Positions 48,434 to 59,656 of a DNA stretch of 64,000 bases are shown here, in pieces (position 1 is the first letter of the stretch; each line of letters begins with the position of its first letter). The stretch comes from Mesostigma viride (Eukaryota; Streptophyta; Mesostigmatophyceae; Mesostigmatales; Mesostigmataceae). The notes under the pieces are model-generated. The model saw only the letters and a list, made by a program, of their open reading frames with translations. It did not search any database and had not been told where the DNA came from. Made by a program: the position numbers and the translations under genes. The stretch spans positions 5,340,146 through 5,404,145 of the forward strand of contig RPFO01000027.1 in the NCBI GenBank assembly GCA_009746045.1, written 5' to 3'.

Positions 48434-49248
48434 CTAATAGCCCTGCTGCACCGCAAAATCAGCCCGCGTACGGCGGAGCATGATGTCAGCCATGGCCCGA
48501 GTCAGCGCCACCGACAAGCGCTGACGCCAATATGACGTCCAGGTCCGCGCCGACCATGGGGCCCGCTGGCCCTCCAGGTCCAGCCGGTCCTCCCGGAGCC
48601 GGCAACACTCCTTGAAGAAGGCGGAGGTCAGGGGCCCCATGGCCCCAAACTCCTCCAGGACAAAGGGCACCACACGATGGTGCCCGACGTCGCCGTAGGC
48701 CAGGAGCTTGGCCCGCTCCGCCCGGTCCGCCGTGTAACCTGCCGTGAGGGAGGCCCCAGCCACGTGGCTAAGAGCCAAGGGCCGCGCCACCGAAACGTCA
48801 ATAAGCAGATGCCGGCCACCCCCTCAAAGTCCAGCACCACGATGTCAGGCCGGTGGTTGGGGGAATAGAAGGCAGCGCCATCCGCATCCTCGGACCGGAT
48901 GTTCGCGTGGGGGAAAACCGACCGAATCATGGCGAGCACCACCGTCAGGAGGACAGTGTGCAAATACAAATACCAATTCTGATTCTGTTGGCCCCCCATG
49001 CAGGCAAGGTAGTGAGTCCCCGTGGGATCCAGCGGCTGCCCACAGCTACCACAAGGCCGCCCGGCCGGAACAAGAGGCTGCGGGGCAAATAGCTGGTGCC
49101 GGAGCGCCACCGAGTAGTGGCTGGGAGCCAAGGCGAATGGGGGGCCATGGGAAGAGCACGAAGGTACGCCGAGCCCACACTCCGCAAGGAAAGCGAGAAC
49201 AGCCACGCACGTCCCTGGGCGTTGAGGTCCGCGAAAAGAGCAATCCAA
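48434..49248 (-). pseudogene. L4 zinc motif and restriction-like endonuclease
   Basis: Zinc motif CGSCGQPLDPTGTHYLAC (C-x2-C-x9-H-x3-C), then HRPDIVVLDFEG and, after a one-base shift near 48800, LLIDVSVARPL. RPD followed by a hydrophobic strand with IDV is the PD-(D/E)xK-like core of LINE restriction-like endonucleases, which nick the target. The end (AERAKLLAYGDVG ... FVLEEFGAMGP ... AVQQGY) is the part shared with L1-L3. Confidence 0.78.
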
Positions 49249-50150
49249 TCAGCCGTGTGCAGAATACCCGCGTAGGTTTTCTGGTGTTTATCGATGACGC
49301 GAGCAGGGAATGCGGCGGGAGATTGAACGGAGGCGACCGAGGGAGTGCCGCGAGGGAGGTGGCGCTGTACCGCCTGAGCGGCACGGACGGGAGAACAGGC
49401 CTGCTGGATCTCAGCATAGGCCTCCTGGATGGCGGTGACGAAGGGCAAAGGGCTGCTGGGGTCCAGGAGGTCAGGCGCTGCCGTTGCCAAAAGGGGCAGG
49501 AGCCGGCAGCTTTCCGCCCACGACTGAGCGACGGAGCCCAAAAATGCTGCCGGGGCCAGCCGGGCGGCACGAGTCAGACCGCAGCCACCCATCCGTGCAG
49601 GCAGGGAGGCAATGCGAATAGCATGTGGCGGGAGGTCGGGGCCCGGGACCAGCTGCGCCAAGGCCGACTGGATGCGTTCGTCGTGGCCCTCGGCAGCCAG
49701 CCGGACCTGAGCCGGAAGAGCGCCCCGGAGCCAGTGAACGACGCGAGGGTGAGCGCAAAACCACAGAAGCAGACCCTTGGTCTGCGAATCATGAAGGCGC
49801 GCAATCAAGGGCAGTACCTCAGTGCGTGCCTCGAGGGCGGCCCGCAGAGCATCGATGACAAACGCGGGGTCGCCAACCGGAACGCCGAGGACATCCAACC
49901 CATGGAGGCGCTCGTCCCGGCCCAAGAGCTGGGGCGGAAAGCCGGAGCAATCACCTTGGGGCGAGTACACCGCGCACTTGGCCAGGGTCAACTGGAGGTT
50001 GATGTCGGCCACCGCGGTCTGCAGTGCCAGCAGAGCCGCGGTGGTGTCCGGCACAGGGCCCAGAAGGTAGATATCATCCAAGTAGGCCTGAATAGCGACC
50101 GCCGGGTGGGCAGCATGGACCGCTTGGAGGCAACCCTGGAGGGGGCGGCA
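48945..50150 (-). pseudogene. L4 reverse transcriptase, C-terminal part
   Basis: Continues RT with IQAYLDDIYLLG (active site), then thumb and a connecting region (GGCGLTRAARLAPAAFLGS, a block common in LINE RTs). Leaves frame near 49130. Confidence 0.8.
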
Positions 50151-50458
50151 AAGTACAGGGGTCCCAGGGGGTCCCCTTGCTGGGTGCCCGACCGCGACAG
50201 CAGGCCGCCGCGAGTGCCGTCCTCCATGATGTGAACAAGTTGGCCGGGCTGGCCGTAGCACACGGCTGTCCAAGCGTACAAGTCCTCGAAGGACTCCATG
50301 ACGGCCGCAAACATGCTGGCGCGGGACAGACTGTTGAACGCGTTGTGGCAGTCGACCTTGACGACAGCGTGGGTGGGGTGGGCCTCGAGGTAGGCCTGCA
50401 CCGAATGGATGAGGATATCCGCCCCGCCTGGAGTCGTCACCCCCAGCTGGGCCGCCAC
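49988..50458 (-). pseudogene. L4 reverse transcriptase, N-terminal part
   Basis: RT fingers/palm: VVKVDCHNAFNSLSR (catalytic Asp) and GTQQGDPLGPLYFA (motif B). Breaks frame near 50150 and continues in 48945-50273. Confidence 0.82.
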
Positions 50459-50643
50459 CGAGGTCTCACCCGCTGCGAGGGGCGGGCAGAAAAATATATA
50501 TAAGGCCTGAGTACTAGTGCTATGTTCCCTAAGTAGTGTAATCCCCTCTATTGTCTGCTAGGGCCAATAGTCAGCTGGGAAAAGGTTACTGCTGTCCCAG
50601 CCTCCTGACTGCTGTCTACCTAGCCGTGAGTGGTACGCATGTC

Positions 50644-50815
50644 TTCAGGCAATGAATGGCATGTGTTCCTTACTAGACTTATCTGCATCTCCTAGATGAT
50701 CAAAACCCTTCCACCTAGCAGTAGAGCCCTTATCCTTAATGTATTCCTCACATGCCCTGTAGGGACGTAATGCATTATTATAGGCTAGCAGAAGCTTGCA
50801 AGAAGGAAAAGAAAG
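50644..50815 (-). pseudogene. Decayed viroplasmin-like ORF of Ty3-2
   Basis: Minus-strand frame reads ACEEYIKDKGSTARWKGFDH then LGDADKSS, ending TGA at 50644. It matches ACSNHIKDK...ARWQGFNTLAEADQF of 5929-6282. The N-terminal half is no longer recognisable. Confidence 0.65.
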
Positions 50816-51477
50816 GGGAATCCCAGGCTACCTCTAGATGCAGTGACCTTTACCAAAACAAACGAGGAAAGAGCACGGAGTCTAGCACAGCACACGCCCC
50901 AGCCTTCCGCGGCAGAGGGCTATACAATAAGCACACGGAGGTAAACACCGTCAACACAGTCGGCAACAGCCAGACGGTATCCACCCCCACGACAGGTCAA
51001 ACAACGATGTCCGTCTCCGCGACGTCCATGGCACCAACGACATTCACAACCTATAGAGGTACAACGTATAACAAGAACCCCCTACGCGTGCGGACCCGGA
51101 GAGAAGGCAAGCGTCTAGAAGGATAAATCTAAACTAGGGGATGTACCATCGTCAATATCGTTGATGACCCCTGAGCTGGCCGCCACCTGATGTCGTTGAA
51201 GGCAGAGCCCTGGCCGCCACCAAGTGTCGTTGAAAACAGGGGTAATGGCAGCTATTGTCGATAGCACCTCACCACAGGGCTAAGGCTAGCCCCGCCGAGT
51301 ATCCCGGACTGGCCGCTTGCTGCCTAGGTCGTCGTTGAATCCCTTTACGGGCTGGCCGCCGACCTGTCAGCAATCGTTGAATTCCGGAACCTCTATCTAC
51401 GCCAAGCACCGCCTTGGTATCCTAATTGGCTTCCCTAACCCTCTCCGCGAGAGTTAGCTGACCTCTCCAGCACATTT
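50816..51477. other. Ty3-2 leader
   Basis: Non-coding; partly alignable with 6350-6510 of Ty3-1. Nothing else recognised. Confidence 0.5.
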
Positions 51478-51491
51478 CCTCCGATAACCAG
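51478..51491 (-). promoter_or_regulatory. Primer binding site, Ty3-2
   Basis: Minus-strand CTGGTTATCGGAGG directly after the 5' LTR, identical to Ty3-1. Confidence 0.7.
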
Positions 51492-52157
51492 TGTTACGTC
51501 CCAGCCCAGACACCCCTAGCCTGAGCTACGTAGCGAAAGATCTACCATGCCGGAATTAGGAAGATTCAAGGTGGCCTAATGCAGATTGCGCTTCACGACT
51601 GGGGTCGTGAGATATCTGGCACCGCGACTTGATGCCAAGCTAATTAATACACACTTATAATGGCTAGCAATACCAATTACAAATGGATAGTTGCCCCAGG
51701 TTGAATGTGTAGGCGTATTCGCACTTATCATTCATCAAACCAAGAGGACGAGACTCTCGTCCTCGGACCAATTTCACCTAGGTCTGCCACTACGCTGGCA
51801 AGGGGCGCCGACATGGCGCCGACCTTCCAAAGCATCCAGTCCACACAAGATCCTCGGGTCGACATCGACCCTCGCCTACAGAACAGAATCCACGCATGAG
51901 TACAATATCTCAACTAGCTATAAAGTACGCAGCGCGGCGCGAAGTTGCACCGGCCCCTCATAGAAGATACACGCATACAACAACCTAGGCCCAAAATAAC
52001 TGGTCCGAATCGCCCAAACTGTCATAGTTCCATACAAAAGTCCTGACCAAGGGACAATGCCCGAAATGAGCCCCAAAGTCCTACGGACTATGACAACAAG
52101 TCAAACTACATAATTTATTCCATTGTTACGTCCGTCCAAAAAGGCCGGGACGTAACA
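51492..52157 (-). repeat. Ty3-2 5' LTR
   Basis: 666 bp, TGTTACGTCCC...GGGACGTAACA, near-palindrome at 51744-51764. Nearly identical to 32836-33518 apart from small deletions. Confidence 0.9.
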
Positions 52158-52405
52158 GTCGGTAATCATGCAATGCACGATGCGGTGCATGAAACAATCA
52201 TCATTCAGTTAATGAAAAAATTAATCGTTCCAGTCATCATGTCAGTAATGCATGAGTTGCCGTCTCATTCTGATAATGTTTTCTCATAATGTAATGCAAT
52301 GCAACTAAATGCACAACGCAAGGCAACGCAATCGCGACGCACACAGCTACCTAAATCTTGCCCGGACGTGCGCACCCTCAATCTCCGGTCTGAACCATTA
52401 AGGAT
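52158..52405. other. Short flank between Ty3-2 and the copia element
   Basis: AT-rich with recurrent AATGCAATG words. No gene seen. Confidence 0.5.
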
Positions 52406-52410
52406 ACTCC

Positions 52411-52842
52411 TGTCAGAAGTATCGACACACCTGCCTGAAACTAGTACTTATAGTTTAGTGCTAGCTCTGGACTACATGGACGGGCATGTGCCGCATGTTT
52501 AAGTTCTGTTCCATAAGTGACCCAGTCATTCTGTGACTGACCTTGAACTTTGGTTGTGAATGGTTGGCTTGAGATCACGTTATGATTGTAACTGCCACAC
52601 AGTCAGAAAAGACCCAGTTTGGTGTGGCCACGTTGTAGGTAGATCATAACTGCTACCCAGTAGCTGAGCCTGGAATTGTTTAAAAGGCGAAGCTACGCAC
52701 CTTGTTTGCTCTCTCAGTACCTCACACCTCACACACTCCTGTGGTGGAACTAGCAGCCGGCCAGCTGCCGACGGAGACTTATTTTTATCTGAGTGAAATA
52801 AAGTAAAACTTTGTGGCAAACATTGTTTTCTCACTTATAACA
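52411..52842 (+). repeat. Copia 5' LTR
   Basis: 432 bp. Differs from the 3' LTR by a 7-bp indel (AAGTATT-type) near 52785 and a few bases. Confidence 0.92.
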
Positions 52843-52858
52843 TGGCATCGGAGTGCGG
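52843..52858 (+). promoter_or_regulatory. Copia primer binding site
   Basis: TGGCATCGGAGTGCGG directly after the LTR. Similar in layout to the initiator-Met site TGGTATC used by many copia elements. Confidence 0.65.
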
Positions 52859-53089
52859 TTCGCACGCCTTTCGACCTGCTTACCGCTGGTAAAAGTCGTT
52901 TCCCGAGGCTCTGCTCGCGGTTGACTTTATATTTGTGTATTTCGGCGAGATTTGCATGACGACAGCGTAGGCGGAGGTTTGATTCCCGTCTGGCGCGTAA
53001 TACAAAAGGTGCTTGGTTCGATTCCTGGCCGGAATCTCTTGGTCAACGTTACCTTTTTTTTCGGAGTTTTTTGCTGTTTTTTTGCTGGA

Positions 53090-54095
53090 ATGGCTTCCGG
53101 CACTCGCAGCCAGGTCGCTTCCGCGGGTCGCGCTGCTGGCAGTAACGATTTTGATGCCGACGACGCTGCCGGTCTGGCCGCTTTGACTGCAACGTCCGTA
53201 ACTCTTACCGATTCGGGTCTCCCAGGCGAAGTATTTTTTGACGCAGCAGCTGGGCTGGCTGCCCTGGCTTTGCCCCGCCAGGTGGTGACGAGGACGCCGC
53301 CCTCGGTGCTCCCGACGGTGAGAATCCGGCGGTTGACGGTGGTGATTTGAGCCGCGGTACGGCGGGGGGGGGCCCCGCCCGAGCCTCCTTTGTGGCTTGC
53401 AAGGAGCTTTTGAAGGATGTTCGTGGGGTCAAGGTTTTTACCGGCTCAGATTGGACGCTGTGGATCCCTTTTAAGGACCATTTCTTGGGCCTTGTTTCCC
53501 TTTATGCTGGCCTCCTTGGAGTGCTGGCAGGTGTTGTCCAGAACGTGCAACTGGATCGGCTCCTTTACGTTGCCTTGTTGGCCGTCGTCGATGGGCCTGC
53601 GCGTGCCTTGATGCAGACGCTCCCCCTGGATCGTCGCCTGGGCAGTCTGGCCATCACCAAGCTCATCCAGGTCTATGAGCATGGCAAGCTCACCAAGTCC
53701 ATGCGTCTGGACTTGTGGAAACAAATGGCCCAACTTCGTCAAACTGCTCGCGAGACTGTGGAGCCGTATGTGAACCGCTCGGAACTGCTGTACGCCAAGC
53801 TACAGGCTGCAGGCATTACGTTCCCAGTCGCTGCCTTCATTGCCAGCGTCCTCAGCGGTCTGCGCGCCGAGTACCGGCCCGCGCTAATCTCCCTCCGTCT
53901 TGACGAGGTCGAGACTGTTCCGGTCCTGCGGCAGCGCCTGATGGAAGTTGAAGATCTGCTGACGGGTGGCCTCCCGTCCCCTGCAGATTCTGGCTCTGCC
54001 TCCAACCACGCGTACCATACCCCTGGCCGGGGGCGTGGCCCACGGAATGGCGGTGCCCGCGGCAACGGCAACGGCAACAGCAACGGCACCGGAAG

Positions 54096-54141
<46 letters not shown>

Positions 54142-55584
54142 CACGGCAACGGCCGCGCCCACGGCAATGGCCACGGCAACGGCCACGGCCATGGCGGCAG
54201 CAGCGGGGGGCGCGGCGGGCGCGGTGGTGGTCGCGGTGGTGGCGCAGGGGTCGGGCGTGGTCGCGGGCCGCCCTGCTCCGTCTGCGCCAAGCCTGGACAT
54301 GACGCCGCCACCTGCTGGACTGCCCATCCCGCCCAGCGCCCTGCTCACCTCCGCGGTGACGGCGCCGGGCACGCCCATCACACCGACGCAGGCCTGCCTC
54401 CCTTGGAGACGACGTACGCGTTCCACGTGGGTCGAGGCCCTTTGTGTGCTTCCCTGCGCGCCAACCCTTTAGGTGCTTCCCTGCGCGACGGTGTGCAGCC
54501 TCACGGGCAGGCCTCGCTTCGTCCAGTGCACGGCCTTGCGCCTTCCCCGTCCCGCTCGGGCAGTCGTCTCTCGGCACCCCGCCCCAGCACCTCCTCGGAC
54601 TCGACGGCTGGTTCCTCAACCACCGCTCCTTCTGTGCTTCACACGGCCGCAACGGCCTCGGCTAGGTGTGCCCCGGAGTGGGTGGTTGACACGGGTGCCA
54701 CGTACCACATGACGCCTCACCGGGCGGACTTTGGCGATGGATTTGATCCCGCCTTCCGGCTGCGCATCACCGGCTCGGGCGGCAATCTGCATGCGGGCGG
54801 CAGGGGCCCTCTGCTTCTCCGGCTCGGCACCCCGGACGTGCACCTCGGCCCAGCTTTGTATGTCCCAGGCCTTCAGGCCCGCCTACTCTCGGTGAGCCAG
54901 CTCTTTAAAGCCGGCCATGATGTGGACTTTAAGCACCTGCGCCTCACTTTGGGGACCCGCACGTTCCCCCTCGTGGAGTGTGACGGCATTTACTTGCTCC
55001 GCGGGGTGGCGCCCCATGCCCTCGCCACATCAGCCGCCCCCGTGGACCTGATGCAGTGGCACCTGCGCCTCGGACACGCTGGCGCGGATCGTATTGCTCG
55101 GCTAGCCGCCGACCCCGCCTCAAACATGGTGACCCACGGTCCCAAGGCTCCCACGTGTCCTTCCTGCCCTGCCGGTCACTTGCGGCGGAGCAGCTTTCCC
55201 CCCAGCACGACGCCACGCTGCGCGACCCCTCGCCGTCGCCTGCACTGCGACCTGCTTGGTCCCATGCGGACCCCTGCCGTGTTGGGGGACTGGCGGTATG
55301 TCCTGGGCATCACGATGAAGCCACTCGTTTTCACTGGGTTTACTTCTGAAGACGAAGGACGCTGCCGTTGGGAGCCTGCGTCACTTCCTGGCCACGGAGA
55401 TCAAGCCGTTCCGGGCGTCCGCGGCCACGGCGCCTGTGGAGCTTCGCTCCGACCAAGACGCGGTTTTCACTGGCCAGGACTGGCGCGCCGTCTGCGCCGA
55501 GTATGGCGTGCGGCAAGAGTTCTCGTCCCCCTATACGCCGGAGCAGAACGGCGTGGCGGAGCGATTCTGGGGCGTCGCAGTTAG
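53090..55584 (+). CDS. Copia Gag, protease and integrase start
   Basis: ATG at 53090 (MASGTRSQVASAGR); a frame change near 53270 joins it to the long ORF 53347-55584. Gag core at residues ~15-200 of the long ORF, an unusual Gly-Asn alternating tract at about 235-275, knuckle CSVCAKPGHDAATCW near 312, protease VVDTGATYHMTP near 440, GAG-pre-integrase (MQWHLRLGHAG), and the first integrase Asp in HCDLLGPM. Frame is lost near 55345, and the remainder is in 55436-56110. Confidence 0.85.
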
Positions 55585-56110
55585 CATGACCAGGAGCATG
55601 CTGGCGCATGCTGGCCTCGGCAAGGAGTTCTGGGCTCTAGCCTTTGCATGCGCCATATACATCATCAACAGGCTGCCCTGCCGCAGCAACCCGGAGCACG
55701 CAACGCCCTACTTCCTCATGTATGGGCGCCCTGCGGATTTATCCGGCATGCGTGTGTTTGGCTGCCCCTCCCACGTCTTGGTTGAGGGGGCAGCCCGTGA
55801 GAAGTTTGATTCTCGCGCTGAGGATGGCCTCTTCGTGGGATACAAGCTTGACTCCCCGGCCTACCTCGTATGGGTGCCCGACAAAGCGACGGGCGGCGGG
55901 CGTGTCATCGAGCGCATGCACGTGCAGTTCGACGAGACGTGGCGCAACCGGGCCCCGCAGGCTGCGCAGTGGCTCCCGGCGGCCCCCTTTAATTGCGGAG
56001 GCCGACCTCTTTCCCGCCGACATGCTGACTCCTGCCCCTTTGCAGTTACCCTCTGCCTCTGCCGAGGACTCTGGGGGGCCGGCAACGCCCTCCACTGCCT
56101 TGCCCGCAGG
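55436..56110 (+). CDS. Copia integrase, C-terminal part
   Basis: Continues the integrase: RSDQDAVFTGQDW (second Asp), SPYTPEQNGVAERF (catalytic Glu), then the copia block FGCPSHVLV and LFVGYKLDSPAYLVW. Interrupted at 56110 by hAT-2. Confidence 0.85.
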
Positions 56111-57414
56111 CCAGGTTGGCAAATACGTGCGTATTGTCGAAATAAATACGGCAATACGCGTTTTTTTGGCCCCGACGTACTATACGCGTATTTTGTCAGG
56201 AATACGTGATTTGGACTTGGAAATTTTTGAGGTTCGAGCTGGGGCAGCGCTTGGCGCCAGGCCAACCGGACCGTGGCGCGGCGCCTACCTTTACCAAGAT
56301 TTTCTACTACGAACTAGGCAGCTTTTCGCAAGTCCAGTAATGACTTGGCAGTTGGCAAGCTAGCTGAAGCCTGAAATTACACGGAGTGAGTGCCAGCACG
56401 ATGAAAATGCCAGCTGTGCTAGGAACGTGGTACTTGTAACACAGCCTGTATCATTAATATTGCATGGCGGTGTGCCATTGGATTTTGTCGCCAAGGGCAA
56501 TCGCGTTTTTGCAGCCATGCCAGAAAAAGGGCCAGAGCATAATCTTGTAACGAAAAGAACCAGTTGTCTTGGTGAAGGATGCTCTGGGGGAAACGGTTTC
56601 GCAGCTGAAGTTTAGCTGCTCATTTTGCGGCCACAATTTTACCAGTGGCGATGGCAAGCAGATTAGTGCGACCCGGATGCACGCACATTTTGCGGGCATC
56701 GCAGGGCAGGGCATAGATGCTTGCCCTGACGCAAAGAGTGGGGAGAAACGGAGGTCAGAATTCCAGGAGTTGTTGAGCAAGAAGGCCGGGCTGAAGGCGA
56801 GGAAGCAGCAGCACATTAGCTTCAGGACAATGGCGGAGAGCGGCCACGGCCTTGCTTCGGCCGGGGTCGGCAGGTGCAGGAGATCCTCGCCATGCATGCA
56901 GCAGACAATCACGAGGTTTGTGAGCCCCATAAACGAAGAGGAATGCCATCTCCTGGTGGTGAATTTCTTTGTTGAGAATGCTATTTCCTTTCACGCGGCT
57001 CAGAGCCGCTCTTTCAAGGCGATGATTGCCGGCCTTAGTCAGTACAAAGGGCTGATCACTGCTCCCGGACTTGGCATGCACAATAAATCCTTGCAAGGAA
57101 TGTGCACATGCAGTAATGGGTAAATTATGGTGGCAGGTTGGTAGGGAATAAGTGCAAGGAATGTGCATGTGTGTTGCATTAAAAATTTATGGCAGGCTCA
57201 GGTGGGGAATAAGTGCAAGGAATGGTGCAGATTAAATTATGCCTTCCACCATAATTTACTGATCTCCATGCATAACTATGCCCCCTAAGGCCTAAACCCT
57301 AAAGGCCCATTCATAACCATGCTGCACACTGCCACGTATTCTGCCATGCTCCACGTATAATACTCGTATTTTGAGGCCGACGTATTTGACGTACCGACGT
57401 ATTGGCCAACCTGG
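56111..57414 (+). mobile_element. hAT transposon (hAT-2), internally deleted
   Basis: TIRs CCAGGTTGGCAAATACGT (56111) and the complement of CCAGGTTGGCCAATACGT (ending 57414), flanked by the 8-bp duplication CCCGCAGG (56103-56110, 57415-57422). Subterminal AATACG/CGTATT words at both ends. Carries only the start of a hAT transposase. Confidence 0.9.
56551..57123 (+). pseudogene. hAT transposase N-terminus with BED zinc finger
   Basis: BED-type finger CSFCGHNFTSGDGKQISATR, then MHAHFAGIAGQGIDAC, followed by the hAT N-terminal block NFFVENAISFHAAQSRSF. The frame ends at 57123. The DDE core and dimerisation region are absent, so the element cannot move itself. The likely ATG is in another frame at 56517, one base out. 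Confidence 0.75.
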
Positions 57415-57422
57415 CCCGCAGG

Positions 57423-58345
57423 CCGTGAGGACAGCTATGTCAGCATCGGGGGGACTCCTGAGCGTTTCGTTCTCCCCCCGGCCGCCGCTGCGGCCATCCA
57501 GGCACTTGTGCGGAACGGCCCTGCTCCGACGGCTCCGCGGCTCCGCGGCTCCTGCCTCGGCGCCGACATCTTACCTCACCGTGTCAGATGCTCGACAGCA
57601 TGCCCCTCTGTTGCGCGGACAGGCCTCTGGCCACTCGCGTTCTGCGGCGTCATATGAACACGCCGGGGCGGGGATGCCTCCGCCGCATTTGAGTACCTCG
57701 GTTGACCTGGAGAGCACGGCTGACAGCACCGGCTATTCTCCTCCGGCGTCCCCTGGTGCCTCTGCAGGTCTCCTCCCCGTGTGGGGTTCCAGTGGTGCTG
57801 CCTTGTGTGGCGACCTTTCTCATGGCAGTAACACCCCCGCTCCCCCTGGTTTCGGGGGCGATGATGTATTGGATGACGCGCTTTCTTCCTGGCCGGATCA
57901 ACCTGTCACCAAGGCTGCACGGATCCACGCGCATCACTCACTTGTCGCCGACCTGTGCTTCGCTGCTGCTTTTCATAGCCAGCCTGCGTCCGTGCCCTCC
58001 TCTCCCGCTGCCGCCCTTGCCTTGCCGGAATGGCGCGCGGCCATGGAGAGTGAGCTGGCCAGCCTCCAGGAGCACCAGGTTTACGAGCTTCTGCATATGC
58101 GTGATCTTCCGCGCGGTGCCAAGCTCCTGCCCACCAAGTGGGTCTTCGCCCAGAAAGCTGATGGGCGGTGCAAGGCCCGGTTCGTGTGCAAGGGGTTTGC
58201 ACAGCGCGAGGGAATTGATTTCGGTGAGACTTTTGCTCCCAGTGACCGTCCGTGCTGCCACCGTGCGCCTGGGCTTGGCTCGTGCTGGCACTGCTGGCCA
58301 CCCCATCCGGCAGCTGGATGTCCGCACCGCGTTCCTCTATGCTGA
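57423..58345 (+). CDS. Copia linker and RT N-terminal part
   Basis: Resumes after hAT-2. Low-complexity linker to about 58020, then the RT entry block PEWRAAMESELASLQEHQVYE ending TKWVFAQKADGRCKARFVCK and GFAQREGIDFGETFAPS. Frame lost near 58245. Confidence 0.8.
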
Positions 58346-59567
58346 GTTGGAGGAGGACGTGTATGTCCTTCCCCCAAGGGCTTTGAGGAGCGCGACCCCA
58401 CTGGCCAAACGTACCTCTGGCGCCTCCGGCGGAGCCTCTATGGGCTCAAACAGGCGCCCCGGAACTGGCACCACACGCTCCGGGACTACCTCATCCATGA
58501 GACTGGCGCTGTCCAGAGCACCACGGACACGTGTCTGTTCCTGTATGTTGGTGGTTTTGCCTTCGTCCATGTCGACGATCTCCTGGTCTCCCACTCCTCG
58601 GCGGAGTGGCTATTGCAGTGGACCCAACGGGTGTCCCAGCGCTTCCAGATCACCGAGACGGATGCCCCCTCCCTCTTTCTGGGGGTCTCCCTGGTCCTCG
58701 ACCCGCCGGCGCGCACAGTTTTTCTGCACCAAGGCCCGTACCTGGAGGCCCTCGCTGAGCGCTTTGGGGTCTCCCCACGGGCGGTGAAGACGCCCATCGT
58801 CCCCAACACCCCCCGTGGTGAGGGGGGGCTTCTCAACGTGGACGACACTCGCGTCTACCAAGCGATCACCGGGGCACTCCTGTATGCGATGGGATGCACT
58901 CGGCCTGACCTGGCATTCGCAGTCAACCTGCTGACTCAGAATATGAAAAACCCTACTGTAAGCGACCTTGGGCTGGCACGCCGGGTGCTTCAGTACGCGG
59001 TACACACCAAGGACCTGGGTCTGTCCTACACGGGGCAGGGGGGGCTGGTGGCCTACTCGGATGCCGACTGGGCAAACGATCCTGTGGACCGCAAGTCAAT
59101 CACTGGCAACGTGGTCATGTACCGCGGTGCTGCGGTGGAGTGGACCAGCCGCAAGCAGCCCACTCCAGCCCTGTCCACCTGTGAGGCCGAGTACATGGCC
59201 CTGTGCGGTGTCACGCAGCAGGTGGTTCCGTCCCCTTCTCACCATCACCAAGGAGTTGGGTGATCCGGCCTCAGGGCCAATTCAGGTGTTTTGCGACAAC
59301 ACTGGTGCCGTGGCTCTGTCACGAGACCCTGTTCACCCTCGGCGTACCAAGCACATCGACGTCAAGTACCACTACATTCGCGCGAAGGTCGCGGATGGCA
59401 CCGTTCAGGTGTCTCACCTTCCTGGGGCAGCGATGATCGCCGACATGCTCACCATGCAAGGCACTACCCGAGCCACGTTTTGTGGAGCTCAGACACAAGT
59501 TGTTGGGTATTTGAGTTACTGGCAATTAGTGATGAGACAACATAAGGACACACTTGCTAGCCTGTGA
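58246..59567 (+). CDS. Copia RT catalytic core and RNase H
   Basis: In shifting frames: RQLDVRTAFLYAELEEDVYV (first Asp), then FVHVDDLLVSHSS (the VDD active site), ORF 58613-59263 with YSDADWANDPVDRKS and STCEAEYMAL of RNase H, then after a shift near 59225 the end IQVFCDNTGAVALSRDP, RTKHIDVKYHYIRAKV to TGA at 59565-59567. Confidence 0.8.
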
Positions 59568-59656
59568 CACTGGTCCCATACTACAGTTCTATTTAGTGAA
59601 CATTTGTTCTGGCTTGCTTGAGTTTGTTTTCCGGCCTGTGTGCCGAGTAAGGGGGG

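Larger units (their letters stand above)
48298..50487 (-). mobile_element. Long LINE copy (L4), restriction-like endonuclease type
   Basis: 5'-truncated non-LTR retrotransposon on the minus strand, tail to tail with L3. Encodes RT, a zinc motif and a restriction-like endonuclease C-terminal to RT, the layout of R2-like LINEs (versus the AP endonuclease of most other LINEs). The 3' UTR has hairpin GAGTG-ATTT-CACTC and an AT tail. Three frame breaks. Confidence 0.85.
32836..52157 (-). mobile_element. Ty3-2: minus-strand Ty3 element, gutted and multiply nested
   Basis: Bounded by LTRs 32836-33518 (3') and 51492-52157 (5'), both with 11-bp ends TGTTACGTCCC / GGGACGTAACA. The primer site CTGGTTATCGGAGG lies inside the 5' LTR and a G-rich tract inside the 3' LTR. 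No target duplication is evident (GTAAT on the left, GTCGG on the right), so recombination between two elements is possible. Contents: viroplasmin-like remnant, gag, a protease fragment, an unidentified 3.2-kb stretch, plus a 7.5-kb retroelement and three LINE copies. Confidence 0.75.

Noticed and set aside
32831-52166. Target duplication for Ty3-2 (GTAAT)
   Set aside because: GTAAT is adjacent to the left LTR but sits 4 nt away from the right LTR, so it was not counted.
52950-53035. tRNA-like T-arm words (GGTTCGATTCC, GTTTGATTCCC) in the copia leader
   Set aside because: The rest of a cloverleaf could not be built and the stem has a mismatch; chance or decayed sequence.
53739-54652. Minus-strand Pro/Leu- and Arg-rich frames over the copia Gag
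   Set aside because: Complement of the Gly-Asn tract; the plus strand has all expected Gag and protease motifs.
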